Assembly (NCBI GenBank): GCA_025360785.1
Contig: JANYBN010000210.1
Location: 1-64,000 of the forward strand
DNA length: 64,000 nucleotides
Direction of reading: 5' to 3'
Source: Geobacter sp.
GTDB taxonomy: Bacteria > Desulfobacterota > Desulfuromonadia > Geobacterales > Pseudopelobacteraceae
In this document: positions 31,181-41,964 of the stretch, one piece after another
Layout of the letters: each line of letters starts with the position of its first letter
Position numbering within the stretch: position 1 is the first letter of the stretch
The notes under the pieces: model-generated
Seen by the model: the letters and a program-made list of their open reading frames with translations, nothing else
Databases searched by the model: none
Told to the model about the DNA's origin: nothing
Translations under genes and position numbers: made by a program

Positions 31181-31243
31181 GGGTCAGCCTAGACTCTTCA
31201 CACTCGGCCATCACACTTAATCTGCACGGGAAGACGATATTTA

Positions 31244-32320
31244 ATGGATGGTTATACAACACTATACGGGATGCTGGAAACAGCTCTGAAACAAGCTGGC
31301 GAAGAAAGCGGCATGCTGTTGGGGCAGGAGCTTTCCATTGCCCTTTCCGACTCTCTTGCAACGAGCAAGAACTCCTATTTCGGAGATCTTGACGACGGCT
31401 GTTTCGTTCTGGGAGTTGATTCCGGAGAAGCTTACGGCGGGAAGTTCTACCTGATATTTTCGCTGCGTGATGCCATCGTAATGAGCAGCATCTTGCTCGG
31501 TATACCACCGGCACGCATTCAGGAAAAAAAGCGGTTATCTATTATCGAAAACGACGATATTGACGCTTTTTCCGAGATTGCCAATATGGCGAACGGCGCC
31601 CTGAACACGGTTTTCCAGGGCACGCTTGCGAATAAAGTCCGCCTCAAACTGTTACCCCCCAAAAAATACATTCCGGAGATTGACGAACTGAGTCCGGAAG
31701 AGCCTCTTCCTGATGGCGATTATCTCATGTTCCGCTCCAAACTGGAAATGCCGGGACAGGAGATGAATCATCTGGATGTTCTTATTCCGGTCGCATTGGG
31801 AAATCTGTTTGACCCTCAACCGGAGGTTGCAGAACCAGAGTCGGAAACGGCAGAGACCGCCGCAGATTCAGAGCCCTCAGATGGTGACTCCGCAAAGACT
31901 GATGGGACGGAAGAAGCCAGGCCAGCATCCGCTGTTGCCAGTGGAATAGACAGTATTGTCGTGCTGGAGGACAATGAAGATCAGCGTCAACAACTAAAAG
32001 ATCTGGTTTTATTTACCGGATTTCAAGTTGCCGAGGGTACGCTGAATGCCGATATTAAAGAGTTGTTTTCCGGGAGAGAGGTAAAACTGGTCATCATCGG
32101 CTCTCAGAATGCTGACGATCGTGCATTAGCTGTCTGCATAAAGGTCAATGCCATCCGCCAGGATTTCCCGCCGCCAATCATAATGAGTGCTGAATGCTGG
32201 ACCAGAACAGCCGTCCTCAAAGCGCTCAAATATGGTGCGAGAGACATTATTATCAAACCTTTCAATGAAGACGATGTTACTTCAAAAGTCAGTCGCTACT
32301 GCAAAATTGCGCCGGTTTAG
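31244..32320 (+). CDS. CheX/CheC-like domain fused to a degenerate receiver domain
   Basis: FSEIANMANGALNTVFQG (E-x2-N); C-terminal IVVLEDNEDQRQQL...KLVIIGSQ...IIMSA...IIIKPF. Confidence 0.75.
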   Translation: MDGYTTLYGMLETALKQAGEESGMLLGQELSIALSDSLATSKNSYFGDLDDGCFVLGVDSGEAYGGKFYLIFSLRDAIVMSSILLGIPPARIQEKKRLSIIENDDIDAFSEIANMANGALNTVFQGTLANKVRLKLLPPKKYIPEIDELSPEEPLPDGDYLMFRSKLEMPGQEMNHLDVLIPVALGNLFDPQPEVAEPESETAETAADSEPSDGDSAKTDGTEEARPASAVASGIDSIVVLEDNEDQRQQLKDLVLFTGFQVAEGTLNADIKELFSGREVKLVIIGSQNADDRALAVCIKVNAIRQDFPPPIIMSAECWTRTAVLKALKYGARDIIIKPFNEDDVTSKVSRYCKIAPV

Positions 32321-32325
32321 TTCCT

Positions 32326-34428
32326 ATGGGTCTGATTATGGCTCAAATTTCTGATTCACCATCATCACCTGCCCGCATCTGCCTCCGGACACTATTTTTC
32401 GGTTTTGCGTTGATCATGCTTGCCCTCACCATTATTCCTGACCGGGCAAATGCCTCTATTCCGAATGATCTCTACCGTATCGATATTCATCCTCAAAAGG
32501 ACTTTACCCGCATTACGGTGCGCCTGGCCAATGCCCCGCAATATACGTTGTCTACGATTCCCGGTAATCGGCTGAGACTCGTCATCCAAGATACCGGTGG
32601 CACGCTATTTAAGAAATTCCGGCGCTACTCCGACAAAAACATCGGCGGATTAATCCTTAAAAAACGGGATGACAACCTACTTGTTACATTCCAGATCTCT
32701 CAGAGTGCCGGTTGGCGTGATCTGTCACGCCCTGACATCAGTGCAATAACACTTGATGTTGGCGTCGCTTTCAAGCGAGGAGCGCCACGCCCTTCTCTGG
32801 TTGGGCGTGAAAAAATCTGGAAGGGTGCGGAAAAGCTGGTGCGAGACTTTGATCCGCCGCTCAAGTCGGAGATTCCCTTTTCTCCGACAGATCGTCAGGT
32901 CCTGAAGAACTTCCTTACCGAAGAGGAACAGAAAGATTTTATGGCGGCTGAGGCAGCTCTCTACAAAGGCCGCCTGAGCGAAGCCGAGGAGCTTTTTACC
33001 CGCTTTTCATCCCGTCAGACACCGATTCGTCCTCTGGCACTCTATCGTCTTGCCGAAACATGGTACAAACTACAAAAATATCCTCAAGCTTTAGCCGCAT
33101 TCCGTGAGGCGGAAAAATTATGGCCCGCCTATTTAGGGATAAACCCCGGAGTGACATTTTGTTTTGGCGACAGTATTGCCCGGAATGGTGAACTTACCTA
33201 CGCACGCGCTTTGCTTGCAGGTCTCGTTTCGCGACTGGCGGACAAAACATTTGCTCCTGCTCTGCTTGTACGACTCGGCGACATTCTCACCCGGCAGGGT
33301 CATGAGCCTGAGGCGCAAGCAATTTATAAGAATGTCGCAGATTTTTTCAAAGAGAACAAAGCAAGCCAGATGGCGTTAATGCGCATTGCCGACAGTGAAT
33401 TTCTCCAATCGACACCATGGAATTACCGGCCGATCAGCGATGTCTATCTGAATGCTTCCCGACAAAGTGGCGACCTTGACATGCGCGAGGAGGCTCACTT
33501 TAAACACGTTTTGCTCGAATCTATTCATGGCGAAGCCGGCGAAGCGCTGCAATTGATTATGGGATTTCAGCGTAAGTTTCCGCGCGGTGTGTATGTTGCG
33601 GTCATCAGAACGATCAGAGAAGTGCTGGTTGCTGAAGTTTACCGCGGCACCGCATGGAGCAGGGATCCCTCAGGTTTTGTACGGTTTATGGATGAGCAGC
33701 ATGAGTATCTTGCCGATTGCGTCGCGCAGCCGGGGTTTCTTGCAGCGGTGACCCGCGCATACACCGAAGCCGGGAGACCGATTGAGCTGGTCAAGCTACT
33801 GACCTCCTTGGTTGAACGGTTATGGTCGGCACCAATTGCGCCGGAGCTGTATGTCAACATTGCTGACAATGCGGAACTGATCGGAGATTCGACCACTGCC
33901 GAGCGAGCCATAAAAGCTTTTCTTACTAAATTTCCAGCCAATCCGCAATCACGACTGATGACGGAACGACTCGGCTCTATTTATTCTGCTGCCGGGAAAC
34001 ATCAGCAGGTTAAAGAAACACTTCTCTGGCTGCTCAACAAAGGCGAGCGCGCCCAGCGCACTGAAAGTTATTATCAACTGGGGCGATCACTCTGGGCGCT
34101 TCAGCTTTATTCGCTTGCGGCCAAATCAATGGAACTGTTTCTAGCGGCACCATCAGGACGTGACCCCCGTAGTGTGCCGGACGCATACTTTGTTGCCGGT
34201 TCTGCGAAAGAAAGCCTTGGTGATCGAAAAGGTGCATTGAAGCTGTTTGAGGCAGCCCTCAAACTACCCGATAATAAACGCAATGAAGAGTTTATATACA
34301 GAGCAGGGCTAATCAACATCAGTGAAGGCAACACAAGACGAGCAAAAGAACTTTTTGAACAACTCGCTAAATCCGGCAAGGACCCTGACTGGCGGAAACT
34401 TGCCCAACAGGCCCTGTCATCCCTCTGA
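32326..34428 (+). CDS. TPR protein with N-terminal AMIN-like domain
   Basis: Signal/TM segment, LYRIDIHPQKDFTRITVRLANAPQYTLSTIPGNRLRLVIQDT, multiple TPR-like repeats. Confidence 0.65.
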   Translation: MGLIMAQISDSPSSPARICLRTLFFGFALIMLALTIIPDRANASIPNDLYRIDIHPQKDFTRITVRLANAPQYTLSTIPGNRLRLVIQDTGGTLFKKFRRYSDKNIGGLILKKRDDNLLVTFQISQSAGWRDLSRPDISAITLDVGVAFKRGAPRPSLVGREKIWKGAEKLVRDFDPPLKSEIPFSPTDRQVLKNFLTEEEQKDFMAAEAALYKGRLSEAEELFTRFSSRQTPIRPLALYRLAETWYKLQKYPQALAAFREAEKLWPAYLGINPGVTFCFGDSIARNGELTYARALLAGLVSRLADKTFAPALLVRLGDILTRQGHEPEAQAIYKNVADFFKENKASQMALMRIADSEFLQSTPWNYRPISDVYLNASRQSGDLDMREEAHFKHVLLESIHGEAGEALQLIMGFQRKFPRGVYVAVIRTIREVLVAEVYRGTAWSRDPSGFVRFMDEQHEYLADCVAQPGFLAAVTRAYTEAGRPIELVKLLTSLVERLWSAPIAPELYVNIADNAELIGDSTTAERAIKAFLTKFPANPQSRLMTERLGSIYSAAGKHQQVKETLLWLLNKGERAQRTESYYQLGRSLWALQLYSLAAKSMELFLAAPSGRDPRSVPDAYFVAGSAKESLGDRKGALKLFEAALKLPDNKRNEEFIYRAGLINISEGNTRRAKELFEQLAKSGKDPDWRKLAQQALSSL

Positions 34429-34773
34429 TAACACTCTTACTTTCCTAAACAACTCCATCACGTCAATATCATGACTTAGTCAAAAGTATGGCGCGCCATG
34501 CTTTGTGATTTGTGGCGACATTGCACCGGTGTCTATGGTAAAAGACTTATAAGGTCGGAAGAGACCGTCTCAATCATCACTTCTGCATTAACGACTATGC
34601 GAAATAAAATGATTGTGATGAATCTTTAGTGTATACATAATTGGTACCTTTTATATAGTTTGAATGTAATTATAGTATGTTATTGTCACGAACATTGCTT
34701 CACGACCATGGTTTTAACAGCATTGCCAGTGGTATGTTTTTTGCAGGATTTGCGATTCAGAAGGAGCCAGCAC

Positions 34774-35208
34774 ATGCAAATCGAGGGTATTTTCAACAAC
34801 ACAGTCAACCTGTTAGGAAAAAGTATTGACCTGAGAGCTAAGAGTCATAATTTAATATCGTCCAATATCGCCAATGCGGAAACCCCAAATTTTGTTCCCA
34901 AAACACTGGTCTTCGAACAGGAATTGCAGGGAGCTCTCAAAAGCAGCCAATCAGCACAGCAGACGATATCTGCACCGCACGCACGCCACATTCCAATTCG
35001 GAGCACATGGACCGGAAGAGCGCTACAATCTGTTTCCGGGCAGGTTATCGAGACACCTGCCAAGACACCGGGTAAAGACGGCAACGCAGTCGAACTTGAA
35101 GACGAAATGGGCTTGATGGCTGAGAATCAGATCATGTTTAATGCATCAGTTCAAATGCTTAACAAAAAGTTTGATGGATTGCGGAATGCAATCAAAGGGA
35201 CGCCATAA
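34774..35208 (+). CDS. flgB: Flagellar basal-body rod protein FlgB
   Basis: Start MQIEGIFNNTVNLL after SD AAGGAG; NLISSNIANAETPNF. Confidence 0.93.
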   Translation: MQIEGIFNNTVNLLGKSIDLRAKSHNLISSNIANAETPNFVPKTLVFEQELQGALKSSQSAQQTISAPHARHIPIRSTWTGRALQSVSGQVIETPAKTPGKDGNAVELEDEMGLMAENQIMFNASVQMLNKKFDGLRNAIKGTP

Positions 35209-35646
35209 ATGGACTTTTTCAGTTCTATGAATGTGAGTTCGTCGGCACTTTCCGCCGAACGAACGCGGATGAATCTTATATCAAGCAATCTTGCCAATGC
35301 AAATGCCACCAGGACTCCCGAAGGCGGGCCCTACAAACGAAAAGATGCTGTTTTTGCAGCGACCCCTTTAGAAAATCGTTTCAATCGGGTACTAGATGGC
35401 GCAACTGCTCAACAGGTCAGAAAAGTCGATGTTTCCGAAATTATAGAAGATAAAAACCCTCCGCGCCTGCAATACGATCCCGGCCATCCGGACGCAAATC
35501 CTCAAGGATATGTGGCAATGCCAAATGTCAATGTGGTGGAAGAAATGGCCGATATGATCAGCGCCACACGCTCATATGAAGCAAATGTAACCGCCGTACA
35601 GGCCGCCAAAAGCATGGCTCTGAAAACACTTGAAATCGGCAGGTAA
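35209..35646 (+). CDS. flgC: Flagellar basal-body rod protein FlgC
   Basis: MNLISSNLANANATRTPEGGPYKRKDAVF, VEEMADMISATRSYEANVTA. Confidence 0.95.
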   Translation: MDFFSSMNVSSSALSAERTRMNLISSNLANANATRTPEGGPYKRKDAVFAATPLENRFNRVLDGATAQQVRKVDVSEIIEDKNPPRLQYDPGHPDANPQGYVAMPNVNVVEEMADMISATRSYEANVTAVQAAKSMALKTLEIGR

Positions 35647-35757
35647 GTGACACTTCAGGACGGCGAGTAACGCAGAGATACTGATGTAATAAGAGAGAAG
35701 CCAAACTCTAGGCGGCAAAAGTTCGAACAACCAGATTAGAGTCAAGCGAGGTAACGC

Positions 35758-36060
35758 ATGGAAATCACAGGCATTGAGAACGGAATCGGGATATCAAAAG
35801 CCTTTCCGGATGTGAATAAAGCGAGTTCATCATCGACAGCAGATGGGGCGGGGAAATTTTTCAGTGAACTTGTCTCGAAAGTCAATGACATGCAGATACA
35901 GTCAGACAAGTCAATTCAGGGACTCGCCAGCGGAGAGAACAAAAATCTTCATGAGGTAATGATCGCAGTCGAAAAAGCCAGCATATCGTTTCAATTCATG
36001 TCACAGGTACGCAATAAAGCGCTCGAAGCCTATCAGGAAGTCATGCGTATGCAGGTATAG
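35758..36060 (+). CDS. fliE: Flagellar hook-basal body protein FliE
   Basis: [42 protein letters not shown]. Confidence 0.94.
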   Translation: MEITGIENGIGISKAFPDVNKASSSSTADGAGKFFSELVSKVNDMQIQSDKSIQGLASGENKNLHEVMIAVEKASISFQFMSQVRNKALEAYQEVMRMQV

Positions 36061-36124
36061 AGTTTTTCCCAGGACACTATCAATCAGCCGCAGTACATCA
36101 TCGAAAGGAATATAGACCACACCA

Positions 36125-37705
36125 ATGCCAGAAGGAATTCGTAGACTCATAGAGCCTTTCCTCGCACTTTCGCCGGGCAAACAGATGGTGATTGCAGCAG
36201 TGGCTTTCCTGTCTGCAGTAGCATTCGCTATTCTGATTTTCGTCGCAAACCGCACAGACTACCGACCGCTCTTCACAAATCTCACCTCAGAGGATGCGGG
36301 TGAAATCGTCAAAAAGTTAAAAGACGCCAAAACCCCCTACCAGATCACTCCGGACGGCAAGGGCATTCTTGTGCCGTCTGATAAAGTATACGAACTTCGC
36401 CTCACACTGGCCTCAGAGGGTATTCCTCAAGGTGGCGGCGTTGGATTTGAAATATTTGACCGGAAGAATTTCGGTATGACCGAGTTTGTTCAGAAACTCA
36501 ATTATCAGCGAGCGTTACAGGGCGAACTGTCCCGAACTATTGCCCAGCTGACCGGAGTCGAACAGGCACGCGTGCATCTGGTCATCCCTGAAAAATCCCT
36601 TTTCAGGGACAATGAGAAACCAGCGACCGCGTCCATTGTCCTCAAAATGAAATCTAACCGAGCGCTGAAAGATTCGGAAGTCCAAGGCGTTGTCCATCTT
36701 GTCTCATCCTCGATAGAGGGAATGGATCCCGAACATGTCACCGTCCTCGACAGTCGTGGCAAGATTCTCAGCAAAGGGGGCAGTAGTGACCCCACAGCCC
36801 GAATGACTTCGGCAATGCAGGAAACCCAAAGGACATATGAAAAAAATGTCGAAGAACGGATCCAGTCGCTGCTTGACCGGATTGTCGGCGGCGGCAAGTC
36901 GGTGGCACGAGTAACGGCGTCTTTCGATTTCAAACAAGTTGAACGGGTTGAGGAAAAGTTTGACCCGGAAGCGATTGCCGTTCGCAGTGAGCAGCGTACA
37001 GAGGAAAAGGGTTCATCTACTACTAGTAGTACCGGCGTTCCAGGAGTGCAAACGAACCTGGGGCGTACACCTTCCGGAACCGGGGCAACTTCCGGTGGCG
37101 GTTCAAAAAATGACGAAACCCTTAACTACGAGGTAAGTCGTTCAACAGCAAAAATCATCGAACCGGTAGGAGCTCTCAGTAAAATATCTGTCGCTGTCCT
37201 GATTGATGGCAAGTATGAAACACCGGCTGCGGTTAAGGAAGGCCAGGTTGCCAAGGCAAAATACGCGCCTAGAACACCTGATGAACTGCAGAAAATAGAA
37301 ACCCTTGTAAAAAGTGCCGTTGGCTTTAATCCTGAGCGCGGCGATCAGATGAGCGTTCAAAACATTCCTTTTCAGGACACCGATGAAGCGGGCAGCAGTG
37401 ATGTCACAACATGGTGGACAAACCCGTTTTTCCTGTCACTTGCAAAAAACTTGATGATCGGCATTGGCTTTCTAATCCTTGTACTTTTTGTAATCCGCCC
37501 AATTTTGTCTTCTCTAAAAATTATCAGGGGTCCTGCGCTTGAAAGCTTTGAATCGATTGGGGCAATTAGTGACCAATTAACCTCAGCGGAACGTGCACTT
37601 ATAAATTCGCAGATTGCTGAACAGAAGGATTTGATTGATCAAGCGAAAAAAGACCCCTATCAGGTTGCCCAGATATTACAAAACTGGGTTGCAGAGGATA
37701 AATAA
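36125..37705 (+). CDS. fliF: Flagellar M-ring protein FliF
   Basis: YRPLFTNLTSEDAGEIVKKLKDAKTPYQI, LNYQRALQGELSRTI; two TM segments. Confidence 0.96.
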   Translation: MPEGIRRLIEPFLALSPGKQMVIAAVAFLSAVAFAILIFVANRTDYRPLFTNLTSEDAGEIVKKLKDAKTPYQITPDGKGILVPSDKVYELRLTLASEGIPQGGGVGFEIFDRKNFGMTEFVQKLNYQRALQGELSRTIAQLTGVEQARVHLVIPEKSLFRDNEKPATASIVLKMKSNRALKDSEVQGVVHLVSSSIEGMDPEHVTVLDSRGKILSKGGSSDPTARMTSAMQETQRTYEKNVEERIQSLLDRIVGGGKSVARVTASFDFKQVERVEEKFDPEAIAVRSEQRTEEKGSSTTSSTGVPGVQTNLGRTPSGTGATSGGGSKNDETLNYEVSRSTAKIIEPVGALSKISVAVLIDGKYETPAAVKEGQVAKAKYAPRTPDELQKIETLVKSAVGFNPERGDQMSVQNIPFQDTDEAGSSDVTTWWTNPFFLSLAKNLMIGIGFLILVLFVIRPILSSLKIIRGPALESFESIGAISDQLTSAERALINSQIAEQKDLIDQAKKDPYQVAQILQNWVAEDK

Positions 37706-37743
37706 GTTCCAGTACCTTCATTAAGTGCAACTACAGGAGTTTT

Positions 37744-38736
37744 ATGACAGGTTCAGAAAAAGCAGCCATTCTGCTCCTATACCTTGGTAACGAAGTAACT
37801 TCAAAGGTTTATGAGCATCTGGATGATTTAGAAATAAAGAAAATCAGCAAGAGCATGGGATTACTTGGGCATGTCCCGCGTGAGACCATTATGACTGTTG
37901 TCGGCGAGTTTACGGAAGTGATTGACCCTGAAGCCGGCATTTTTTCTCAGGGCGATGAATTCGTATACAAAATTCTCGAAAAGGCTCTGGGAGCCGACAA
38001 AGCCAAGTTGTTGATGGATGAGCTGTCTGCCTCCAGCTATGGGGATCTGGTAGATATTCTGGCAAACATGGATTCCAAGAGTATCGCCAACTTCCTCTCG
38101 CAAGAACATCCCCAGACAATCGCAGTCATTCTGGCCAAACTTAAATCAAAGCAGACCAGCGAGATTATCAGCCTACTGCCACAGGAACTTCAAGCTGAAG
38201 TTGTTATTAGAATCGCCGAAGTCGAGCAGATCTCACCAGAGATACTTAAGGATATTGACGAGGTCATGAAGCGAGAACTCCAGGCGATGGGGGGCACTCA
38301 ACGCTTTAAAGTTGGCGGTATTGACAAAGTTGTCGACATGTTCAACCACTTCGAGCGGAGCAAGGAAAAGCAGATTCTCGACAAACTAGACGTCCTCAGT
38401 CCGCCTCTGTCAGAAATTATCCGCAAGCACCTCTTCACCTTTGAGGATGTATTTGCTCTCGATGACCGCAGCATCCAGTCGGTCATGCGTGAAGTTTCAA
38501 ACGATACTTTGACATTAGCCATGAAAACCTCGCCGGATGAGGTCAAGGATAAAATTTTCAAAAATATTTCCAGTCGTGCAGCAGACATGATCAAGGAAGA
38601 TCTTGAGGTCATGGGGCCGGTACGCCTTTCGGATGTCGAAAAAGCACAGGGTGAAATTATCAAGATCGTGCGTAAAATGGAGGAGGAGGGGAAAATCGTT
38701 CTGGCCGGCAAGGGAAATGACGATGTCCTCGTCTAA
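37744..38736 (+). CDS. fliG: Flagellar motor switch protein FliG
   Basis: EHPQTIAVILAKL, MFNHFERSKEKQILDKL, FTFEDVFALDDRSIQSVMREV. Confidence 0.96.
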   Translation: MTGSEKAAILLLYLGNEVTSKVYEHLDDLEIKKISKSMGLLGHVPRETIMTVVGEFTEVIDPEAGIFSQGDEFVYKILEKALGADKAKLLMDELSASSYGDLVDILANMDSKSIANFLSQEHPQTIAVILAKLKSKQTSEIISLLPQELQAEVVIRIAEVEQISPEILKDIDEVMKRELQAMGGTQRFKVGGIDKVVDMFNHFERSKEKQILDKLDVLSPPLSEIIRKHLFTFEDVFALDDRSIQSVMREVSNDTLTLAMKTSPDEVKDKIFKNISSRAADMIKEDLEVMGPVRLSDVEKAQGEIIKIVRKMEEEGKIVLAGKGNDDVLV

Positions 38737-39541
38737 AATAATAAAACAGGCAGATCATGATGGCGCGACAGTCTCGGAATTCAACTTCCAAGACATAGGG
38801 TTGCTTGGCGGATTAGTTCCTGCCGTACAGCACGTTGCAACATTTGTGTCTACTGCCGGCGCAGTTTCGGACATACAACCCACGGAAAGCTTTGTACCGC
38901 TGACCATGTCGCAACGCGAAGGCAGGCAGGACGTTGAGCAGGAAGCTGAGGAAGAGGTCGATACCGGACCTCCACCTATTGAAATAAGCGAAGAAGATCT
39001 CAATCAGAAACTCAGCGATTCATTCGATGCCGGCGTTAAAGAAGGCAAAGAGCTTACCGAGCGCGGCCTTGCCAATGTATTCAAAGCGTTACGCGCTTCA
39101 AGCGAAAGCATACACAACCTGAGAGACAAAATACTCCGGGAATCAGAGGACGAATTAATTAATCTGATCATGCTTGTTGCCCGCAAGGTTATAATCCGTG
39201 AGATTAATCTGGATCGCACTATTCTGGTCGGGGTCGTGCACAATGCACTTGCCAGTTTGTCGGGACGGGAAGAGATAACCGTTCGTATCAATCCCGAAGA
39301 TTATCTACTGGCCACCTCCGGGCGTTATGAACTGCTGCACAAAGAGCTGATCAATGACCGACTGCTGCTCAAACCTGACCCATCTGTTGCTGCGGGTTTT
39401 TGCCTGGTGGACACGGACATGGGGATTATTGATGCTTCACTGGACAGCCAGATGGATCACATTTTCCAAACCCTCCTTGAACAGCGCATCCTTGCTGTTG
39501 CGTCTACCACTGGTGTTGCAGGGACCGTGACATCACAATGA
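38717..39541 (+). CDS. fliH: Flagellar assembly protein FliH
   Basis: Position between fliG and fliI; IMLVARKVIIREI...VRINPEDY; start overlaps fliG 3' end (38717 or 38723). Confidence 0.85.
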   Translation: MTMSSSKIIKQADHDGATVSEFNFQDIGLLGGLVPAVQHVATFVSTAGAVSDIQPTESFVPLTMSQREGRQDVEQEAEEEVDTGPPPIEISEEDLNQKLSDSFDAGVKEGKELTERGLANVFKALRASSESIHNLRDKILRESEDELINLIMLVARKVIIREINLDRTILVGVVHNALASLSGREEITVRINPEDYLLATSGRYELLHKELINDRLLLKPDPSVAAGFCLVDTDMGIIDASLDSQMDHIFQTLLEQRILAVASTTGVAGTVTSQ

Positions 39542-39545
39542 TGCA

Positions 39546-40868
39546 ATGATGCCTGACATAAAGATTAATCTTGAAAAATACCGCTCAGCGCTTGCGACGA
39601 CAGAACCCGTAAGGCTGCATGGCAAAGTGACCCAGGTTGTTGGCCTGGTTATCGAGGGATACTGTCCTAATACTTCAGTTGGCGCTATCTGTGAAATCAA
39701 ACCTCTCGTAGGCGACCCGATCCCGGCTGAGGTGGTTGGTTTTCGTAACAACAAAACTTTATTGATGCCACTTGGCGAGTTACGTGGCGTTGGACTCGAC
39801 AGTCTGATTTCTGTCAAACGCGACAACGCTTCTCTTGGAGTAGGGCCACTCATGCTGGGGCGGGTCATCGACGGCCTGGGTAACCCGATAGACGATAAGG
39901 GCCCGATCCATATTGAAGAAGAATACCCTATTTACGCACTACCGGTAAATCCGATGCTACGTCCCCCGATCCGTAAACCGCTGGATCTGGGTATCCGCAG
40001 CATTAATGGTCTGCTTACCTGCGGCCAGGGGCAACGGGTTGGCATAATGGCTGGCTCCGGCGTTGGCAAATCGACCCTGTTGGGGATGATTGCCCGCTAT
40101 ACGGAAGCCGACGTGAACGTCATTGCCCTGATCGGAGAGCGCGGCCGGGAACTTCGCGAGTTTATCGAAAAGGATCTACAGGAACAGGGGCTAAAGAAAT
40201 CAGTTGTGGTTGTTGCTACATCCGACCAACCTCCTCTCGTGAGGATGCGCGGCGCCTATATTGCGACAACTATTGCGGAATATTTCAAAAATCAGGGCAA
40301 AAAAGTTCTATTGATGATGGACTCAGCGACCCGCTTTGCAATGGCGATGCGCGAGGTTGGCCTTGCCATTGGCGAACCTCCCACAACCAAGGGCTATACG
40401 CCCTCCGTTTTCGCGGCGCTGCCCAAACTGCTTGAACGAACCGGCAACTTTCCCGAGGGGAGCATAACAGCACTCTATACCGTCCTTGTTGAAGGTGACG
40501 ACTTCAATGAACCGATTTCTGATGCCATGCGCAGTATTCTTGATGGTCACATTGTGCTGTCTCGTGATCTTGCCGCCCGCGCCATATATCCGCCGATTGA
40601 TGTTCTTGCGAGTGCCAGCCGTGTTATGACCGATGTTGCATCGAGAGAGCACCTGGATGTCGCATCAAAATATAAAGAAGTGCTGGCAACCTATCGACAA
40701 TCTGAAGACTTAATAAATATCGGCGCTTACAAAGCTGGCAGTAACCCTGGCATAGATTATGCTGTTGAACACATTGCTGCAATGCAGTCGTTTATGAAAC
40801 AATCCGTTCATGATCCGGTCATGCTGGAAGAAGCGGTAAACGATTTGAAATTGATGTTTGAATCCTGA
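39546..40868 (+). CDS. fliI: Flagellum-specific ATPase FliI
   Basis: GIMAGSGVGKSTLLGMIAR, LIGERGRELREFIE, MDSATRFAMAMREVGLAIGEPP. Confidence 0.97.
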   Translation: MMPDIKINLEKYRSALATTEPVRLHGKVTQVVGLVIEGYCPNTSVGAICEIKPLVGDPIPAEVVGFRNNKTLLMPLGELRGVGLDSLISVKRDNASLGVGPLMLGRVIDGLGNPIDDKGPIHIEEEYPIYALPVNPMLRPPIRKPLDLGIRSINGLLTCGQGQRVGIMAGSGVGKSTLLGMIARYTEADVNVIALIGERGRELREFIEKDLQEQGLKKSVVVVATSDQPPLVRMRGAYIATTIAEYFKNQGKKVLLMMDSATRFAMAMREVGLAIGEPPTTKGYTPSVFAALPKLLERTGNFPEGSITALYTVLVEGDDFNEPISDAMRSILDGHIVLSRDLAARAIYPPIDVLASASRVMTDVASREHLDVASKYKEVLATYRQSEDLINIGAYKAGSNPGIDYAVEHIAAMQSFMKQSVHDPVMLEEAVNDLKLMFES

Positions 40869-40897
40869 TTGCGACGGTTAGTCGGGGGTAACGGGCT

Positions 40898-41341
40898 ATG
40901 GCAGGCAAAGTTTTTGAACTGGAACAGGTACTGGTCTACCGCCGCGAGATGGAAAAACTGCGCAAACAGGAGTTTGCGGTTGCAAAGCTAGGGCTTGACC
41001 AAGCAAATCACGAATTACAGCGTGAAGAAGACATTGTCGTATTATTGACACAAGAATTTCAGCGGTGCCAAAATAACCTTGGATGTATTGACGACGTGAG
41101 GATGTATTCTCACTTTTTTACGCGTAAGCGAGAAGAGATAAAACAGCACAAGGGTCGGGTCGAACATCTTGACCTGGTCATGAACGAAAAAAGATCCGAC
41201 TTGATGGATGCAAGTAAAGATAAAAAAGTTCTTGAATCGTTAAAAGAGAAAAAAACCGCGGAGTTCAAGCAAGAGATGGCTACTAAAGAGCGTAATTTTC
41301 TAGACGAAATCTCCATCCAGAAAAAGGTTAAATCCACGTGA
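40898..41341 (+). CDS. fliJ: Flagellar export protein FliJ
   Basis: Coiled-coil protein of about 147 aa directly after fliI. Confidence 0.85.
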   Translation: MAGKVFELEQVLVYRREMEKLRKQEFAVAKLGLDQANHELQREEDIVVLLTQEFQRCQNNLGCIDDVRMYSHFFTRKREEIKQHKGRVEHLDLVMNEKRSDLMDASKDKKVLESLKEKKTAEFKQEMATKERNFLDEISIQKKVKST

Positions 41342-41898
41342 GCACTAAAAGGGCCCTTATAATTGTACTTTTCTTGGTCACAGTACTTGTTCTGCCTCAA
41401 TATAAACTGACTGCGGTTCTTGCCAGTTCAGCAGCGCAGAATGAATTAGCGACCAATGAAAATGCTTCTACGAGCCAGCAACCAATCAATGCTACCCGTG
41501 CGGCTCGCGAAGAGAAAGCACTACAGGATGCCCGGCGTCAGCAGCTGGCCGAGAAAGAGGCCACTCTAACTGCCAAAGAGCTTGAACTTAAAAAAATGAG
41601 CGCAAAGATCGAAACGCAACTGAAAATGCTTGAAGACAGTAAAAACCGACTTGATGAGTCCTTGAAAGCTAAGTCCGAAGTTCAGAAGAAAAAGCAGGAT
41701 GAAAAACTTCAGAAAATGGTCAAACTGTTTAAAACCATGAAAGGTGAACAGGCGGGCAAGTACATTGACAGCTTACAGGAACATATGGCTCTCACATTAC
41801 TAAGCCGCATGGACACAAAATCTGTCGCAAAGCTGGTACCTTTCATCAGTCAGCCACGTGTCCTCAAGTGGATAACCGACAATATGCAAGAAATTTAA
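41338..41898 (+). CDS. MotE-like / MgtE N-terminal-like flagellar protein
   Basis: TM, coiled coil, C-terminal MKGEQAGKYIDSLQEHMALTLLSRMDTKSVAKLVPFIS. Confidence 0.7.
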   Translation: MSTKRALIIVLFLVTVLVLPQYKLTAVLASSAAQNELATNENASTSQQPINATRAAREEKALQDARRQQLAEKEATLTAKELELKKMSAKIETQLKMLEDSKNRLDESLKAKSEVQKKKQDEKLQKMVKLFKTMKGEQAGKYIDSLQEHMALTLLSRMDTKSVAKLVPFISQPRVLKWITDNMQEI

Positions 41899-41964
41899 CC
41901 TGATTTTATGGACAGCGGTACTGTCCACTCCATAAAAAATATACAAGAAAGGAGGTGAAAAAGG

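Noticed and set aside
34731-34745. Sigma-54-like site TGGTATGTTTTTGCA upstream of flgB
   Set aside because: GG to GC spacing is 9 nt, whereas sigma-54 needs 10, and the -24 element has two mismatches.
37019-37036. TACTACTAGTAGTA palindrome in fliF
   Set aside because: Encodes a Ser/Thr-rich linker; explained by codon choice in low-complexity sequence.
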